From: Algiphilus sp965216485
GTDB taxonomy: Bacteria; Pseudomonadota; Gammaproteobacteria; Nevskiales; Nevskiaceae
Assembly (NCBI RefSeq): GCF_965216485.1
Contig: NZ_OZ244162.1
Coordinates: 2,914,001 to 2,978,000 of the forward strand
Length of the DNA: 64,000 nt
Direction of reading: 5' to 3'
The notes under the pieces were generated by a model, which made no database searches, had not been told where the DNA came from, and saw only the letters and a program-made list of their open reading frames with translations. Both the position numbers and the translations under genes were made by a program. Below, in pieces: positions 1 through 9,038 of this stretch (its first letter is position 1; every line of letters begins with the position of its first letter).

Positions 1-45
1 AAGGGGTGCGCTAGACTGCGCCCACATCCGCGGCTTGGCGCACTC

Positions 46-1125
46 ATGCTGTTGCTGCTTTTCTTCTTGACGCTGGCCTTGCTGGTTTCCTTCGCTTGCT
101 CGATGTGGGAATCGGTACTGCTCTCCGTCACGCCCAGCTACGTCACGCGCAGCGTGTCGGAAGGACGCGCGACGGGGCGGCTGCTGTCCGAATTCAAGCG
201 GGATATCGACCGCCCCCTCTCGGCCATACTCACCCTCAACACCATCGCCCATACCGTGGGCGCGATTGGTGTCGGCGCACAGGCGAATGTGCTGTTTGGT
301 ACGGCCCGCTTCTCGCTATTGGGCTTCCAGCTCAGTCTGGAGGCGATCGTGGCGGCAGCCACCACACTGGCCATTCTGATCTTCTCGGAAATCATCCCCA
401 AGACGCTGGGTGCAAGCTACTGGGAACGCTTCGTGCCGCTGACAGTACGTTGCCTGAAGGTACTCATCCTGGTGCTGTATCCGCTGGTTCGACTGAGTGA
501 AGGCATCACCCGCTTTCTCAAGAAGAGCGAACGTGCTCCAGCCTTTACCCGCGCGGATTTCCTGGCGATGGCCGAGCTTGGCCGCAGCGAAGGACGCCTC
601 GATGCCTCCGAGGCCGCCGTCATCAGCAATGTGCTGAGTTTCCGGGAAACCCGCGCGCGCCAGGTCATGACGCCGCGCACGGTCGTGATCGGCGCGGATG
701 CGGAGGAAACGGTGGCTGATTTCCTCGCCCGCTACCCGGAGCTTCCGGTGTCGCGCCTGCCGGTCTATGAAGGGCACATCGATCAGGTCACCGGGCTGGC
801 GATGAAGCATGACATCCTCGCTGCCGCGGCCCGCGGGGAAAACGATCGTCTCATCGGGACGCTGGCGCGTGAAGCCTTGTTCGTGCTGGAGTCCATGCGC
901 CTGCCACAATTGCTGCGGCGCCTGACCAGCGAACGGCTGCAGCTTGCCGTGGTGGTGGATGAGTACGGCGCGACCAGCGGCGTCGTCACCGTGGAGGACA
1001 TTGTCGAAGCCCTGCTCGGTCTGGAAATCATGGATGAAGCCGATTCCGTGGCCGATATGCAGGCCCTGGCACGCGAGCGCTGGGAGCAGCTACAGACGCA
1101 TCAGGCCGACGAAGGTCCGAGGTAG
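46..1125 (+). CDS. CNNM/DUF21 membrane protein with CBS pair
   Basis: A 359-residue integral membrane protein of the CNNM (DUF21) family, often called hemolysin-related or CorC-like. The N-terminal 150 residues are strongly hydrophobic with several membrane segments (about 1-25, 55-80, 95-120, 130-150). A polar region of about 170 residues follows, matching a CBS-domain pair; VMTPRTVV near residue 205 and VVVDEYGATSGVVT near 300 are typical CBS motifs. The C-terminal CorC/HlyC domain of longer relatives is absent. The family is linked to Mg2+/divalent cation homeostasis, but the substrate cannot be read from sequence. The ATG at 46 directly precedes the first membrane helix; no strong Shine-Dalgarno sequence is visible. 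The 3' end overlaps the convergent amidase gene by 25 bp. Confidence 0.85.
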   Translation: MLLLLFFLTLALLVSFACSMWESVLLSVTPSYVTRSVSEGRATGRLLSEFKRDIDRPLSAILTLNTIAHTVGAIGVGAQANVLFGTARFSLLGFQLSLEAIVAAATTLAILIFSEIIPKTLGASYWERFVPLTVRCLKVLILVLYPLVRLSEGITRFLKKSERAPAFTRADFLAMAELGRSEGRLDASEAAVISNVLSFRETRARQVMTPRTVVIGADAEETVADFLARYPELPVSRLPVYEGHIDQVTGLAMKHDILAAAARGENDRLIGTLAREALFVLESMRLPQLLRRLTSERLQLAVVVDEYGATSGVVTVEDIVEALLGLEIMDEADSVADMQALARERWEQLQTHQADEGPR

Positions 1126-2597
1126 AGCGGCGGCGTTCGATCGAACCAGGGATGGGCGGCTTCAAGCTGTGCGGCCAGAGAAATCAGCTGCTCTTCACTG
1201 CCCCATGGGCCCGTGAACTGCGCGCCCACTGGAAGGCCTTCGGCCGTCCAGTGCATGGGAACCGACATCGAGGGCTGCCCGGTGAGGTTGGCGAGCTGGG
1301 TGAACGGCGTCTTCTCCAGGCTCTCGAAGGCAAGGCGATCGACGAGGCCGCTCTTGCGGAGCAGACCGCCCACGGGAAGTCGCACGATCACGCGCTGCAG
1401 CATGCGCACCATCGGCGGCGTATCGAGGGCACCGATGCGCACCGGCGGCGCGGCCACCGTCGGTGACAACCACAGGTCGAACCGATCATAGAAACCGGCC
1501 ACGGCCTGGCAGATGTCGTTCCAATGCTGGCGCATGATGATGTATTCGCTCGCTGGCATCGCGCGGCCGATCACCGCCAGGGTGCGGGTATCCGGCTCGA
1601 AACCGCTTTCGCGCGCACCCTGGGCAACGGCGCTGTCCACACTCGCTGCGACCTGACCGCAGTACAGCGTCAGGAAGGCCCGGGCGACCAGCATGCCGTC
1701 GACTTCCGGCTCCGCTTCGGTGACGTCGTGGCCCAGCGCCTCCAGCGCTTTCGCCGTCTGCTCGACCGCGGCGATGCACTCGGAATCGACCGTACTGCCG
1801 ATGGGCGAACGGCTGCTCCAGCCGATGCGGAGCCGGCCAGGCGCGCGGGCGGCGGCCGACTCGAAACTGCCGGCCGGTGGCGCCACCTGAAAGGGCGCAC
1901 CTCGACCGGGACCGGACAGCACATCGAGCATGCGTGCGGAATCGCGCACGCTGCGCGACACGACCCCGTCGCTGGAGGCACCCTCCCATTGCTCGCCAAT
2001 GCTTGGCGTCACGGGCACACGCCCCCGCGACGGCCGCAGGCCGAAAAGCCCGCAATGCGAAGCCGGGATGCGGATCGAGCCGCCACCGTCATTGGCGCCC
2101 GCCATCGGAACGACGCCCGCCGCCACGGCCGCCGCCGCACCCCCGCTGGAGCCGCCAGGGGTGTGATCGGGATGCCAGGGGTTGCGCGTCGCGCCCCACA
2201 GATCGGACTCGGTCACGCCCTTGAGGGCAAGCTCGGGGGTCGTGGTCTTGCCGAAGATGACCATTCCCGCGTCCAGCACCCGCTGCGTGTAATCCGCGTG
2301 CCGAGCCGGACGCACCTGTTGCAGCGCGCGACTGCCCGAGGTCGTCGGTACGCCAGCGTAATCTTGAATGATGTCCTTGATCAGAAAGGGCACGCCGCCA
2401 AAGGCGCCCTGCAGCGACTGCTGAGCACGATCGGCGGCAATGGCGCTCATGTCGATGCAGACCGCATTGAGCACTGGATTGATCTCGGCCAAGCGCGCCT
2501 GCGCCAGTGCCAGCAAGGTGGCGGCGTCTACGGCCCCTTCGGCGTGCAGGGCTGCGAGGCCCACGGCGTCGTGGCTACGGTACTCGTGCGCATCCAT
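1101..2597 (-). CDS. amidase (amidase signature family)
   Basis: A 498-residue amidase-signature enzyme, hydrolysing a carboxylic amide to acid and ammonia. The signature is complete: catalytic Lys in FLIKDI (about residue 72), GGSSGGAAAAVAAG (about 150) and DGGGSIRIPAS with the cis-Ser/Ser pair (about 175). A GatA role is unlikely because no gatB or gatC is nearby; the nearest match is a stand-alone amidase of unknown substrate. The frame is open further upstream, but the ATG at 2597 is preceded by AAGGAG at good spacing and opens with the conserved-looking start MDAHEYRS. There is no visible signal peptide, so the protein is probably cytoplasmic. Confidence 0.88.
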   Translation of the reverse strand: MDAHEYRSHDAVGLAALHAEGAVDAATLLALAQARLAEINPVLNAVCIDMSAIAADRAQQSLQGAFGGVPFLIKDIIQDYAGVPTTSGSRALQQVRPARHADYTQRVLDAGMVIFGKTTTPELALKGVTESDLWGATRNPWHPDHTPGGSSGGAAAAVAAGVVPMAGANDGGGSIRIPASHCGLFGLRPSRGRVPVTPSIGEQWEGASSDGVVSRSVRDSARMLDVLSGPGRGAPFQVAPPAGSFESAAARAPGRLRIGWSSRSPIGSTVDSECIAAVEQTAKALEALGHDVTEAEPEVDGMLVARAFLTLYCGQVAASVDSAVAQGARESGFEPDTRTLAVIGRAMPASEYIIMRQHWNDICQAVAGFYDRFDLWLSPTVAAPPVRIGALDTPPMVRMLQRVIVRLPVGGLLRKSGLVDRLAFESLEKTPFTQLANLTGQPSMSVPMHWTAEGLPVGAQFTGPWGSEEQLISLAAQLEAAHPWFDRTPPLYLGPSSA

Positions 2598-2736
2598 GGT
2601 CAAGGTCTCCTTATTTGAGGGGCGTCGCCCCGGATTCACTACCGGTTGCGGGCTGCTCAGGCTGTGCCGTCACGGGACAATGGAACGTGGTCAGCGGACA
2701 TGCAGACGCCCCCGGAGCGGCGAATGCGCCGCCAGC

Positions 2737-2765
2737 GCGCCCGTCGCGTGGCGCACGACGGGCGC
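2737..2765 (-). terminator. GC-rich hairpin after acyl-CoA dehydrogenase gene
   Basis: A perfect 10-bp inverted repeat (arms 2737-2746 and 2756-2765, 9-base loop) begins 11 bases past the stop of the acyl-CoA dehydrogenase gene. No U-tract follows, so it is at best a weak or Rho-assisted terminator or an RNA-stabilising hairpin. Confidence 0.35.
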
Positions 2766-2776
2766 GATCGCGACAA

Positions 2777-4567
2777 CTAGAACTGCTCGGCAGTCAGGGC
2801 CATCAGGTTGTCGGCGCCCGAACGCGCGGCCCGGATGTGATAGGCCGTCTCCGGGAGTAGCCGCGCGAAATAAAAGCGTGCGGTGGCAAGCTTGGCATCG
2901 TAGAAACCGGCTTCGGCGTCGGTGCGATGGTCCAGCGCCACGCGTGCCATCCGTGCCCACAGATAGGCGTAGACGGTATGCCCCAGCACGCGCAGATAGT
3001 CCGTGGACGCGGCGCCGGCTTCCTCGGGATTCTGCATTGCCTTCTGGCCCAGCTCACCAGTCAGCTTGGTGAGCTTGCCGCCGATATCAGCCAAGGGCTC
3101 GACGAACTCCTTCATGTCCTCGCGACCGCCTTGCTCCTTGATGAAGGATTCGATGATCGTGCCGAGGCGCCGCAGACGGGCACCACCGTCACCGAGGACC
3201 TTGCGGCCGATCAGGTCCAGCGCCTGAATACCGTTGGTGCCCTCGTAGATCATGTTGATGCGGGCGTCGCGCACGAACTGCTCCATCCCCCATTCCTGAA
3301 TGTAGCCATGGCCGCCGTAGCATTGCAGGGCGAGGTTGGTGGTATGGAAGGTGTTATCGGTAATGAAGGCCTTGACCACCGGGGTGAGCAGGGCCACCAG
3401 ATCCGCGCATTCCTTGCGCGTGGCCTCGTCGGCATGACGATGTTCGGTATCGATCATCAGGCCCACCCAATAGCAGAAGGCGCGCGCCGCCTCGGTGTAG
3501 GCCCGCTGCGTGAGGAGCATGCGGCGGACGTCGGGGTGCACGATGATGGGATCGGCCGGCTTGTCCTTGGCCTTGGGGCCGGACAGCGCGCGCATCTGCA
3601 GGCGATCCCGCGCATAGGTGACGGCATTCTGATAAGCCACCTCAGCCAGCCCCAGCGACTGCATGCCCACACCAAGCCGCGCGCCGTTCATCATCACGAA
3701 CATGGCGGGCAGCCCCTTGTGCGGCTCACCCACCAGCCAGCCCTTGGCGTCATCCAGATTCATGACGCAGGTGGCGTTGCCGTGAATGCCCATCTTGTGC
3801 TCGATGGAACCGCAGCGGATGCCATTGCGTTCGCCCGGATTGCCATCCGCATCGGGTAGGAACTTGGGCACCACGAAGAGGGAAATCCCCTTGGTGCCTG
3901 CCGGGGCATCGGGCAGACGCGCCAGCACGAGATGCACGATGTTCTCGGCGAGATCGTGCTCGCCGGAGCTGATGAAGATCTTGGAGCCACTGAGACGGTA
4001 GGCGCCGTCGTCATCGGGCTCCGCCTTGGTGCGCAACAGACCGAGATCCGTGCCGCAATGCGATTCGGTCAGGCACATGGTGCCGGTCCAGGTCCCTTCC
4101 ACGATCTTGGGCAGATAGGTCTGTTGAATAGCTTCAGTGCCATGCGCGGCAAGGCAGGCGTAGGCACCATGCGTCAGGCCCGGGTACATGGTCCACGCTT
4201 GGTTCGCCGAGTTCAGCATCTCGTAGAGCACGTTGTTGACGATTTCCGGCAAACCCTGCCCACCAAAGTCCGGCGCACAGGCCAGTGACGGCCAACCGGC
4301 TTCCACATACTGTTGATAGGCATCGCGAAAGCCCTTGGGCGCCGTCACATTGCCCGCGTCATCGATATGGCAGCCCTCGGCGTCGCCCGGCTGGTTCAAC
4401 GGCGCAAGCACTTCGCTGCTGAACTTCGCGGCCTCGTCCAGAACCTGGTTGATGAGATCGGCGTCGACCTCCTCGCAGCCCTGCAGGCTCTGGAAGGCCG
4501 TCTGCACATCCAACATTTCGTGCAGAACGAATTGCATGTCTCGGGTGGGCGCGCGGTAGTCGGCCAT
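2777..4567 (-). CDS. acyl-CoA dehydrogenase with C-terminal extension
   Basis: A 596-residue flavoprotein of the long acyl-CoA dehydrogenase class (FadE/DmdC-like), introducing an alpha-beta double bond into acyl-CoA and passing electrons to ETF. Visible regions are the N-terminal domain (about 40-155), the FAD-binding stretch MCLTESHCGTDLG (about 162), the middle beta-domain and the C-terminal helical domain. The motif MIYEGTNGIQALDLIGRK near 440 holds the usual catalytic Glu position. The extra C-terminal domain of about 120 residues is typical of the roughly 600-residue subgroup that includes 3-methylmercaptopropionyl-CoA dehydrogenase. The true acyl substrate is not known. GAGGAAAG precedes the ATG at 4567. 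No other beta-oxidation gene is adjacent. Confidence 0.9.
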   Translation of the reverse strand: MADYRAPTRDMQFVLHEMLDVQTAFQSLQGCEEVDADLINQVLDEAAKFSSEVLAPLNQPGDAEGCHIDDAGNVTAPKGFRDAYQQYVEAGWPSLACAPDFGGQGLPEIVNNVLYEMLNSANQAWTMYPGLTHGAYACLAAHGTEAIQQTYLPKIVEGTWTGTMCLTESHCGTDLGLLRTKAEPDDDGAYRLSGSKIFISSGEHDLAENIVHLVLARLPDAPAGTKGISLFVVPKFLPDADGNPGERNGIRCGSIEHKMGIHGNATCVMNLDDAKGWLVGEPHKGLPAMFVMMNGARLGVGMQSLGLAEVAYQNAVTYARDRLQMRALSGPKAKDKPADPIIVHPDVRRMLLTQRAYTEAARAFCYWVGLMIDTEHRHADEATRKECADLVALLTPVVKAFITDNTFHTTNLALQCYGGHGYIQEWGMEQFVRDARINMIYEGTNGIQALDLIGRKVLGDGGARLRRLGTIIESFIKEQGGREDMKEFVEPLADIGGKLTKLTGELGQKAMQNPEEAGAASTDYLRVLGHTVYAYLWARMARVALDHRTDAEAGFYDAKLATARFYFARLLPETAYHIRAARSGADNLMALTAEQF

Positions 4568-4649
4568 GGGCTTTCCTCATCTCGGCAAGGGGGCATTGGG
4601 GCACATACTGTACCGTATGGCGCGATCGCGAGCAGGCGACAACATCAAC

Positions 4650-4680
4650 AAAAAAGGGCCCGCGCGAGGCGGGCCCTTTT
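4650..4680 (-). terminator. intrinsic terminator after lipoprotein gene
   Basis: A perfect 12-bp stem (arms 4652-4663 and 4669-4680, 5-base loop GCGAG) with a GGGCCCGC core flanked by A-tract and T-tract. On the minus strand it lies about 50 bases after the lipoprotein stop and ends in a U-rich tail. The symmetric A/T flanks mean it could also stop plus-strand transcription. Confidence 0.85.
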
Positions 4681-4732
4681 CAACGCTTCCCGATCCAATC
4701 GGGTGACGCCATTCCGTGGCGATGCGCGCGTT

Positions 4733-5638
4733 CTACACCTGCTGTCCGAGAAGACCAGCAACCAGGTCGACCAGATCGGTCACGAGGTCGGGCGTCAGCA
4801 GCCCCTCGAGCGCCTGCACCAACCCGCTCTGGACACCTGCGTCGGGATCGCCGATCAGCAGCGCTTCGAGACCTGCAGCCAGCTGACCGTCCTGAATCAG
4901 ACCGGTAACCAGGTCCTGCAGGCTGCCATCGCTTTCCAGTGTGTTAGACAGAATGGCAACCAACTCATCCTGCGACAGGTTCTGGCTGATCTGCGCCAGC
5001 GCGCCGTCCTCGGTAATGAGTACGTCGACCAATCCCTGCTGACTTCCGTCACCGGTGATCAGGCAGAGGGTGCCAAGCGGCACCTGGCAGTCCGGATCGG
5101 TGGGCTCGACCAGCAGGGCCGTCACCAACCCCTGTACGCCGTCTTCGCCGAGAAGCGCTGCCAGTCCCTCACCCTCATCCGTACCGACCAGCAGGTCGGC
5201 CAGGATATCCGCGAGGCCACCCTCACCGTCTTCACCACCGGTGAGCAGCTCCATCAGGCCTTCTTCGAGCTGACCTTCCATGAGCAGGTTGGTCACCAGG
5301 CTCTCAAGATCGCCATCACTGGCGAGGAGCGTCTGGAGGGCATTCTCGAGGTCTTCGGTGTTGATGTTGTCCGCGATCGGAGCGAGAGCGCCACCGTCGC
5401 GCAAGAGATCATCCACCAGACCGTCGCTGCCCTCGCTACCAGCGAGGACACAGACCCCGCCCAGCGGTACCGAGCAGTTGGCGACGTCGCCGGGTCCATT
5501 GACCCCACCACCATTGCCCGGCGCGCCGGGCGGGCTGCCCGGGCCAACGCCCTGCGTGTCATCACCGCTCTGGGCGCAGCCGGCCATCAGGCCGGCGAAC
5601 GCCAGAGCACCCACCGCGAAGAAACGAGTTTTACGCAT
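4733..5638 (-). CDS. putative lipoprotein with two internal repeats
   Basis: A 301-residue protein of unknown function. A type II signal peptide is clear: positively charged MRKTR, a hydrophobic stretch and lipobox LMAGC with Cys21 as lipidation site. A Gly/Pro-rich linker (30-52) follows, then two homologous units of about 100 residues (about 52-150 and 181-281). Each begins with a Cys pair around VPLG (Cys55/Cys63 and Cys184/Cys192) and continues with Leu-rich, very acidic, Gly-containing segments. A third hydrophobic LVxLVxGLL segment closes the protein. The ATG at 5638 has GGAGGT just upstream. The gene lies 34 bases after ompA on the same strand and precedes a strong terminator, suggesting an ompA-lipoprotein operon. 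A structural role at the outer membrane is inference. Confidence 0.75.
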   Translation of the reverse strand: MRKTRFFAVGALAFAGLMAGCAQSGDDTQGVGPGSPPGAPGNGGGVNGPGDVANCSVPLGGVCVLAGSEGSDGLVDDLLRDGGALAPIADNINTEDLENALQTLLASDGDLESLVTNLLMEGQLEEGLMELLTGGEDGEGGLADILADLLVGTDEGEGLAALLGEDGVQGLVTALLVEPTDPDCQVPLGTLCLITGDGSQQGLVDVLITEDGALAQISQNLSQDELVAILSNTLESDGSLQDLVTGLIQDGQLAAGLEALLIGDPDAGVQSGLVQALEGLLTPDLVTDLVDLVAGLLGQQV

Positions 5639-5672
5639 GGCTACCTCCGTGTTTGCCAATCAAACGCACGTT

Positions 5673-6737
5673 CTAGTTGAGGATGCGGATTTCGACCCGG
5701 CGGTTCTCTTGCCGGCCCTCTTCCGTATCGTTGGTCGCAACCGGCTCGCTCTCACCGTAGCCCTGAGCCGTCACCTGGGACGGCGGCACGCCGTGGTCGA
5801 TCAGGTACTGACGGACTGCTTCGGCGCGTTCCTGCGACAGCTGCTGGTTGTACTCGTCGGGCCCGACGCTGTCGGTGTGACCGGCAACCTCGACTTCCAG
5901 ATCCGGATAGCGGTTGAACAGCTCGACCACCGGGTTCAGCAGACGACGCGCATTGGCGTTGAGATCGGCCGAATCAAAGGCGAAGAGCACGCCGTAGAGA
6001 TTGATGACGTCGGAGAGCGCACAGCCTTCGCCGTCAACGCGCGTGCCCGCCGGGGTGCCGGGGCACTTGTCCGCCTTGTCCGGAATACCGTCGCCGTCGG
6101 AGTCTTCGAGTTCAGCCTCGACCACCTGCACTTCCTTCTCAGGCGCGGGCGGCGGCGGCATGTTCACGACTCGCTTGAACAGCGGCAGTTCGATACCGAC
6201 CAGTGCCGTGTAGTCCTGGTATTCCTCGGAGTAGGTGTCGTAAACGTAGCGCACTTCGGCACGCAGCTTGAGTTCGCCGCGTTCGGTCAGCGGGCCCGTC
6301 ACGAAGCCAAGACCGGCCGTGCCATAGGGATCGAAGCTGTCGCCCTCTTCCACATCGCGCACGTCGTTGTAGTTGCCGCCGATACCGATCAGGGCATAGG
6401 GCGTGAAGCCGGTGCGGTCACCCAGGGCATAGGTACCCTGCAGCTCCACATTGTGGCGGTAGAAGTCGGTGAAGGATTCGATATCGGTCTCGATGATCTG
6501 GGAACCCAGGCCAAGCGCCCAGCCGAAGCCGGAGCCGTACTGCGTGCCGTACATCACCTGAAAGCCGTAGCCCTCGTCGCCTTCTTCGAGCGGCGTGCGG
6601 TCCTCGTCCATCATGGAGTAGCTGCCGAGGAAGGAGAAGTAACTGCTCGTCGTGCTCTCTTCTTCCTGCGCCATCGCGTTGCCCGCGACCAGCGCGCCAC
6701 CAACTGCGAGCCCGAGGGCCCATTTCCGTGTCGACAT
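5673..6737 (-). CDS. OmpA-family outer membrane protein
   Basis: A 354-residue outer membrane protein. Order: signal peptide (1-23, ending AMA), an eight-strand OmpA/OprF-like beta-barrel (about 30-190, alternating polar/aromatic strands), a short Pro-rich linker, one calcium-binding TSP3-like segment DSDGDGIPD followed by the conserved Cys-containing DKCPGT and GEGC, and a C-terminal OmpA domain that binds peptidoglycan (about 235-354; VAGHTDSVG and the NRRVEIRI end are typical). It probably tethers outer membrane to cell wall, as OprF does in Pseudomonas. The frame runs upstream, but GGGAGG before the ATG at 6737 and the signal peptide fix the start. A duplicated lipoprotein gene follows. 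Confidence 0.93.
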   Translation of the reverse strand: MSTRKWALGLAVGGALVAGNAMAQEEESTTSSYFSFLGSYSMMDEDRTPLEEGDEGYGFQVMYGTQYGSGFGWALGLGSQIIETDIESFTDFYRHNVELQGTYALGDRTGFTPYALIGIGGNYNDVRDVEEGDSFDPYGTAGLGFVTGPLTERGELKLRAEVRYVYDTYSEEYQDYTALVGIELPLFKRVVNMPPPPAPEKEVQVVEAELEDSDGDGIPDKADKCPGTPAGTRVDGEGCALSDVINLYGVLFAFDSADLNANARRLLNPVVELFNRYPDLEVEVAGHTDSVGPDEYNQQLSQERAEAVRQYLIDHGVPPSQVTAQGYGESEPVATNDTEEGRQENRRVEIRILN

Positions 6738-6850
6738 TCGATTTCCCTCCCTTAGGAAATTGTTCGCTGCGAGGCGCGCCCCGAACCATGGCTCGACACG
6801 CGCACTTCCATCGATTGCGGTCATCCGCATTCGGGCGCAGTGTAACGGAA

Positions 6851-6898
6851 TCGCACGTCTGTGCGACCCATTCCGCGGTTTTTACACCGAATTGTCAA
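6851..6898 (-). promoter_or_regulatory. ompA upstream region: inverted repeat and -35-like site
   Basis: The 273-bp gap upstream of ompA is richer in AT than its surroundings. On the minus strand a consensus TTGACA lies at 6898-6893, without a good -10 at the usual distance. Downstream of it is a perfect 6-bp inverted repeat (arms 6851-6856 and 6861-6866, loop GTCT) with an outer GGAA/TTCC pairing. This could be an operator or a leader hairpin. The rest of the gap shows nothing I can name. Confidence 0.3.
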
Positions 6899-7010
6899 CT
6901 CGAACACCCGCGAAACCTATCGCGGTGCAGCACTGCCCGCGCAGGGACTGCGTCCTGCCAAAGACGGCGCGCTACGTCATAGGTAGAACGCTGGACGGAC
7001 GTGCGACCGT

Positions 7011-8930
7011 TCAGACAGGGAGGACGGACAGTGCATCGGCGTGACGCAAACGACTCTCGTGGTCGTGGCTCCGCAGGAGCCGCCCCATGCGCTGCGTGCC
7101 GTGCTTGGCGGTGTACTGCCCATCGGCAAAGGCACAGTGCCCATGAATGTACACGCGGCGCACGACGCCATCGGGCCGGTTGACTAGCTGGCGGTGCTCG
7201 AAGGCATCGCGCCAGATGTACTCGTAGGTGGCCTCGGGTTCCCAACGTGACAGGGCATGCGGATCGATCAGCACAAGGTCGGCCCGCGCGCCCACATCGA
7301 GGCACCCCGCGTCGATACCAAAGAACTCGGCCGGCTCGCGCGTCAGACGGTGCACAGCGTGGGCGACGCGCGCCAATCCTTTCTTCTGGGCCATCTTCAG
7401 CATGCGCAGATTGCCATCGTAGAAGGCCATATTGGTCAGATGCGCACCGCTATCGTTGAAGCCGGGCAACAGGCGCGGATGAAAGGCGAGTTGCTCGACC
7501 ACCGCGAGATCGCGATTGGCTGACACGGTCCACCATCGCAGATCGGTATCGAAGCGGCGCAGGAGATGCAGGAAGAAGTCCGCCGCATCCGGTTGCGCAG
7601 GAAAACTGCGGAAGGCCTCTTCCTCCGCGGCGCTGCGCGCATCGGAGCTGCTGGCCTGCCAGCGCAACAGGGCGTCGCGCACCTGCTGCATGGTCTCGCC
7701 CTGCCACTCCGGCACCGGACACTCGTCGATGGTCATGTCCGAGAGATCGCGCGACAGCACGTTGTCATCGAGGCGCAGCCAGTGCTTCAGCCGCGCCAGG
7801 CTCCAGCCGCGCCGACCGTGGTACCACATGCGGCGAAAGGCACGGACATAATCGGCATCGTCCAGAATGCGGCGGCGGCCGACGCGATCTTCCAGATCGC
7901 ACTCATTGAGTCGGCGCAGTTCCGGAATTTCCTCGGCAATCGGGGTGACCACGCCATCGCTCCAGATCTTGAAGCGCGCAGGCAAGGCCTGCAGGCGGAA
8001 CTGCCCCTTGAGCAGACGCGAGTTCAGCAGCCGCGACAGCAGCAGACCGAGCCGCACGATGGAGCGATTGGTCGCAAGGTCGATAGCGGCCACTGCCGTT
8101 ACCTTCAGCGGGCAACCGAACAACCGCCCCGAGGTCAGCAGAAAATTGCGAAAGACCGCCAAGGTGTTGTCCTTGGGTGGCGTGGCCTGCCAGAGCCGGC
8201 CCCAGCGTCGCACGATGGCGGTCAGCCGCTTCAACTCGGCATAGGGCGCGAACTGGGTCGGAATCTGCTTGCGCACATTGGGCTGATTGGCCAGGTAATG
8301 AAACGGCAGGCCATCGGTGGAGAAGCCGATATAGCCTTCCTCCATACCCTTTTCGAGCAGCGCCTCCATGCGCTGCAGTTCGTCCTCGGTGGGATCGCGC
8401 GAAATCGAATCGCGGAGACCCATGACCTCGATACGCAGCATCGAGTGCGGAATCATGGCCGCCACGTTGGGGCCAAGCGGCATGTCGTCGAAGTGCTTGA
8501 GGTAGGCCGCGGAATCGCGCCATGTCACTGCTTCCGCCACCTTGGCCAGGGTGTGTTTCGGCACATTCTCTACGCGAGCGAAGCAGTCGACGATGGGGTC
8601 CGCTCCGTCCCTGCGCTGATTGCCGTAGGCCAAGCCCAGCGAACAGTTCGACATGATGGCCGTCGTCGTGCCATGGCGGACCGCTTCCGGCAACCCGGGC
8701 GCCAGCTCCACTTCGAGGTCAAAATGGGTGTGGATATCGAGCATGCCGGGGATGAGCCATTGGCCCGCGGCGTCGACCTCCTCGTTTCCGGCGCCGAGTT
8801 GTCGCCCGATCTCGGCGATGCATCCGTCACGAATGCCGACATCCTGCCGGCACGGGGCGCTGCCGGTACCGTCGAATACCAGCGCGTTGCGAATGACGGT
8901 GTCGTAGACCGGCTTGCTAAGGCCATCCAT
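7011..8930 (-). CDS. amidohydrolase, N-acyl-D-amino-acid deacylase type
   Basis: A 639-residue metal-dependent amidohydrolase of the D-aminoacylase-like branch. The N-terminal small beta-domain opens with DTVIRNALVFDGTG. The metal motif HTHFDLE near residue 66 replaces the plain HxH of the family, and NCSLG (about 95) is the Cys/Ser-containing motif seen in D-aminoacylases. Near 495, GFNDSGAH supplies the catalytic Asp and a His. The C-terminus returns to the small domain (GARADLVLID). Relatives hydrolyse N-acyl-D-amino acids, but the substrate here is not determinable, and the protein is longer than the usual 480-550 residues. GGAAGGA precedes the ATG. No signal peptide is visible. Flanking genes give no pathway. 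Confidence 0.82.
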   Translation of the reverse strand: MDGLSKPVYDTVIRNALVFDGTGSAPCRQDVGIRDGCIAEIGRQLGAGNEEVDAAGQWLIPGMLDIHTHFDLEVELAPGLPEAVRHGTTTAIMSNCSLGLAYGNQRRDGADPIVDCFARVENVPKHTLAKVAEAVTWRDSAAYLKHFDDMPLGPNVAAMIPHSMLRIEVMGLRDSISRDPTEDELQRMEALLEKGMEEGYIGFSTDGLPFHYLANQPNVRKQIPTQFAPYAELKRLTAIVRRWGRLWQATPPKDNTLAVFRNFLLTSGRLFGCPLKVTAVAAIDLATNRSIVRLGLLLSRLLNSRLLKGQFRLQALPARFKIWSDGVVTPIAEEIPELRRLNECDLEDRVGRRRILDDADYVRAFRRMWYHGRRGWSLARLKHWLRLDDNVLSRDLSDMTIDECPVPEWQGETMQQVRDALLRWQASSSDARSAAEEEAFRSFPAQPDAADFFLHLLRRFDTDLRWWTVSANRDLAVVEQLAFHPRLLPGFNDSGAHLTNMAFYDGNLRMLKMAQKKGLARVAHAVHRLTREPAEFFGIDAGCLDVGARADLVLIDPHALSRWEPEATYEYIWRDAFEHRQLVNRPDGVVRRVYIHGHCAFADGQYTAKHGTQRMGRLLRSHDHESRLRHADALSVLPV

Positions 8931-9038
8931 GGGCGAATCCTTCCGTTGGGAGGACGATCAAGCCTGTCACGTTAGCGGCTCCCTAGAGCCAACGCATTCG
9001 TTATTTTTCAGCAGCCGAGCGCCCTCGACAGTGCGGCG

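Noticed and set aside
1..45. Partial gene at the left edge
   Set aside because: The 45 bases before the CNNM gene are too short to assign, and no known C-terminus can be read.
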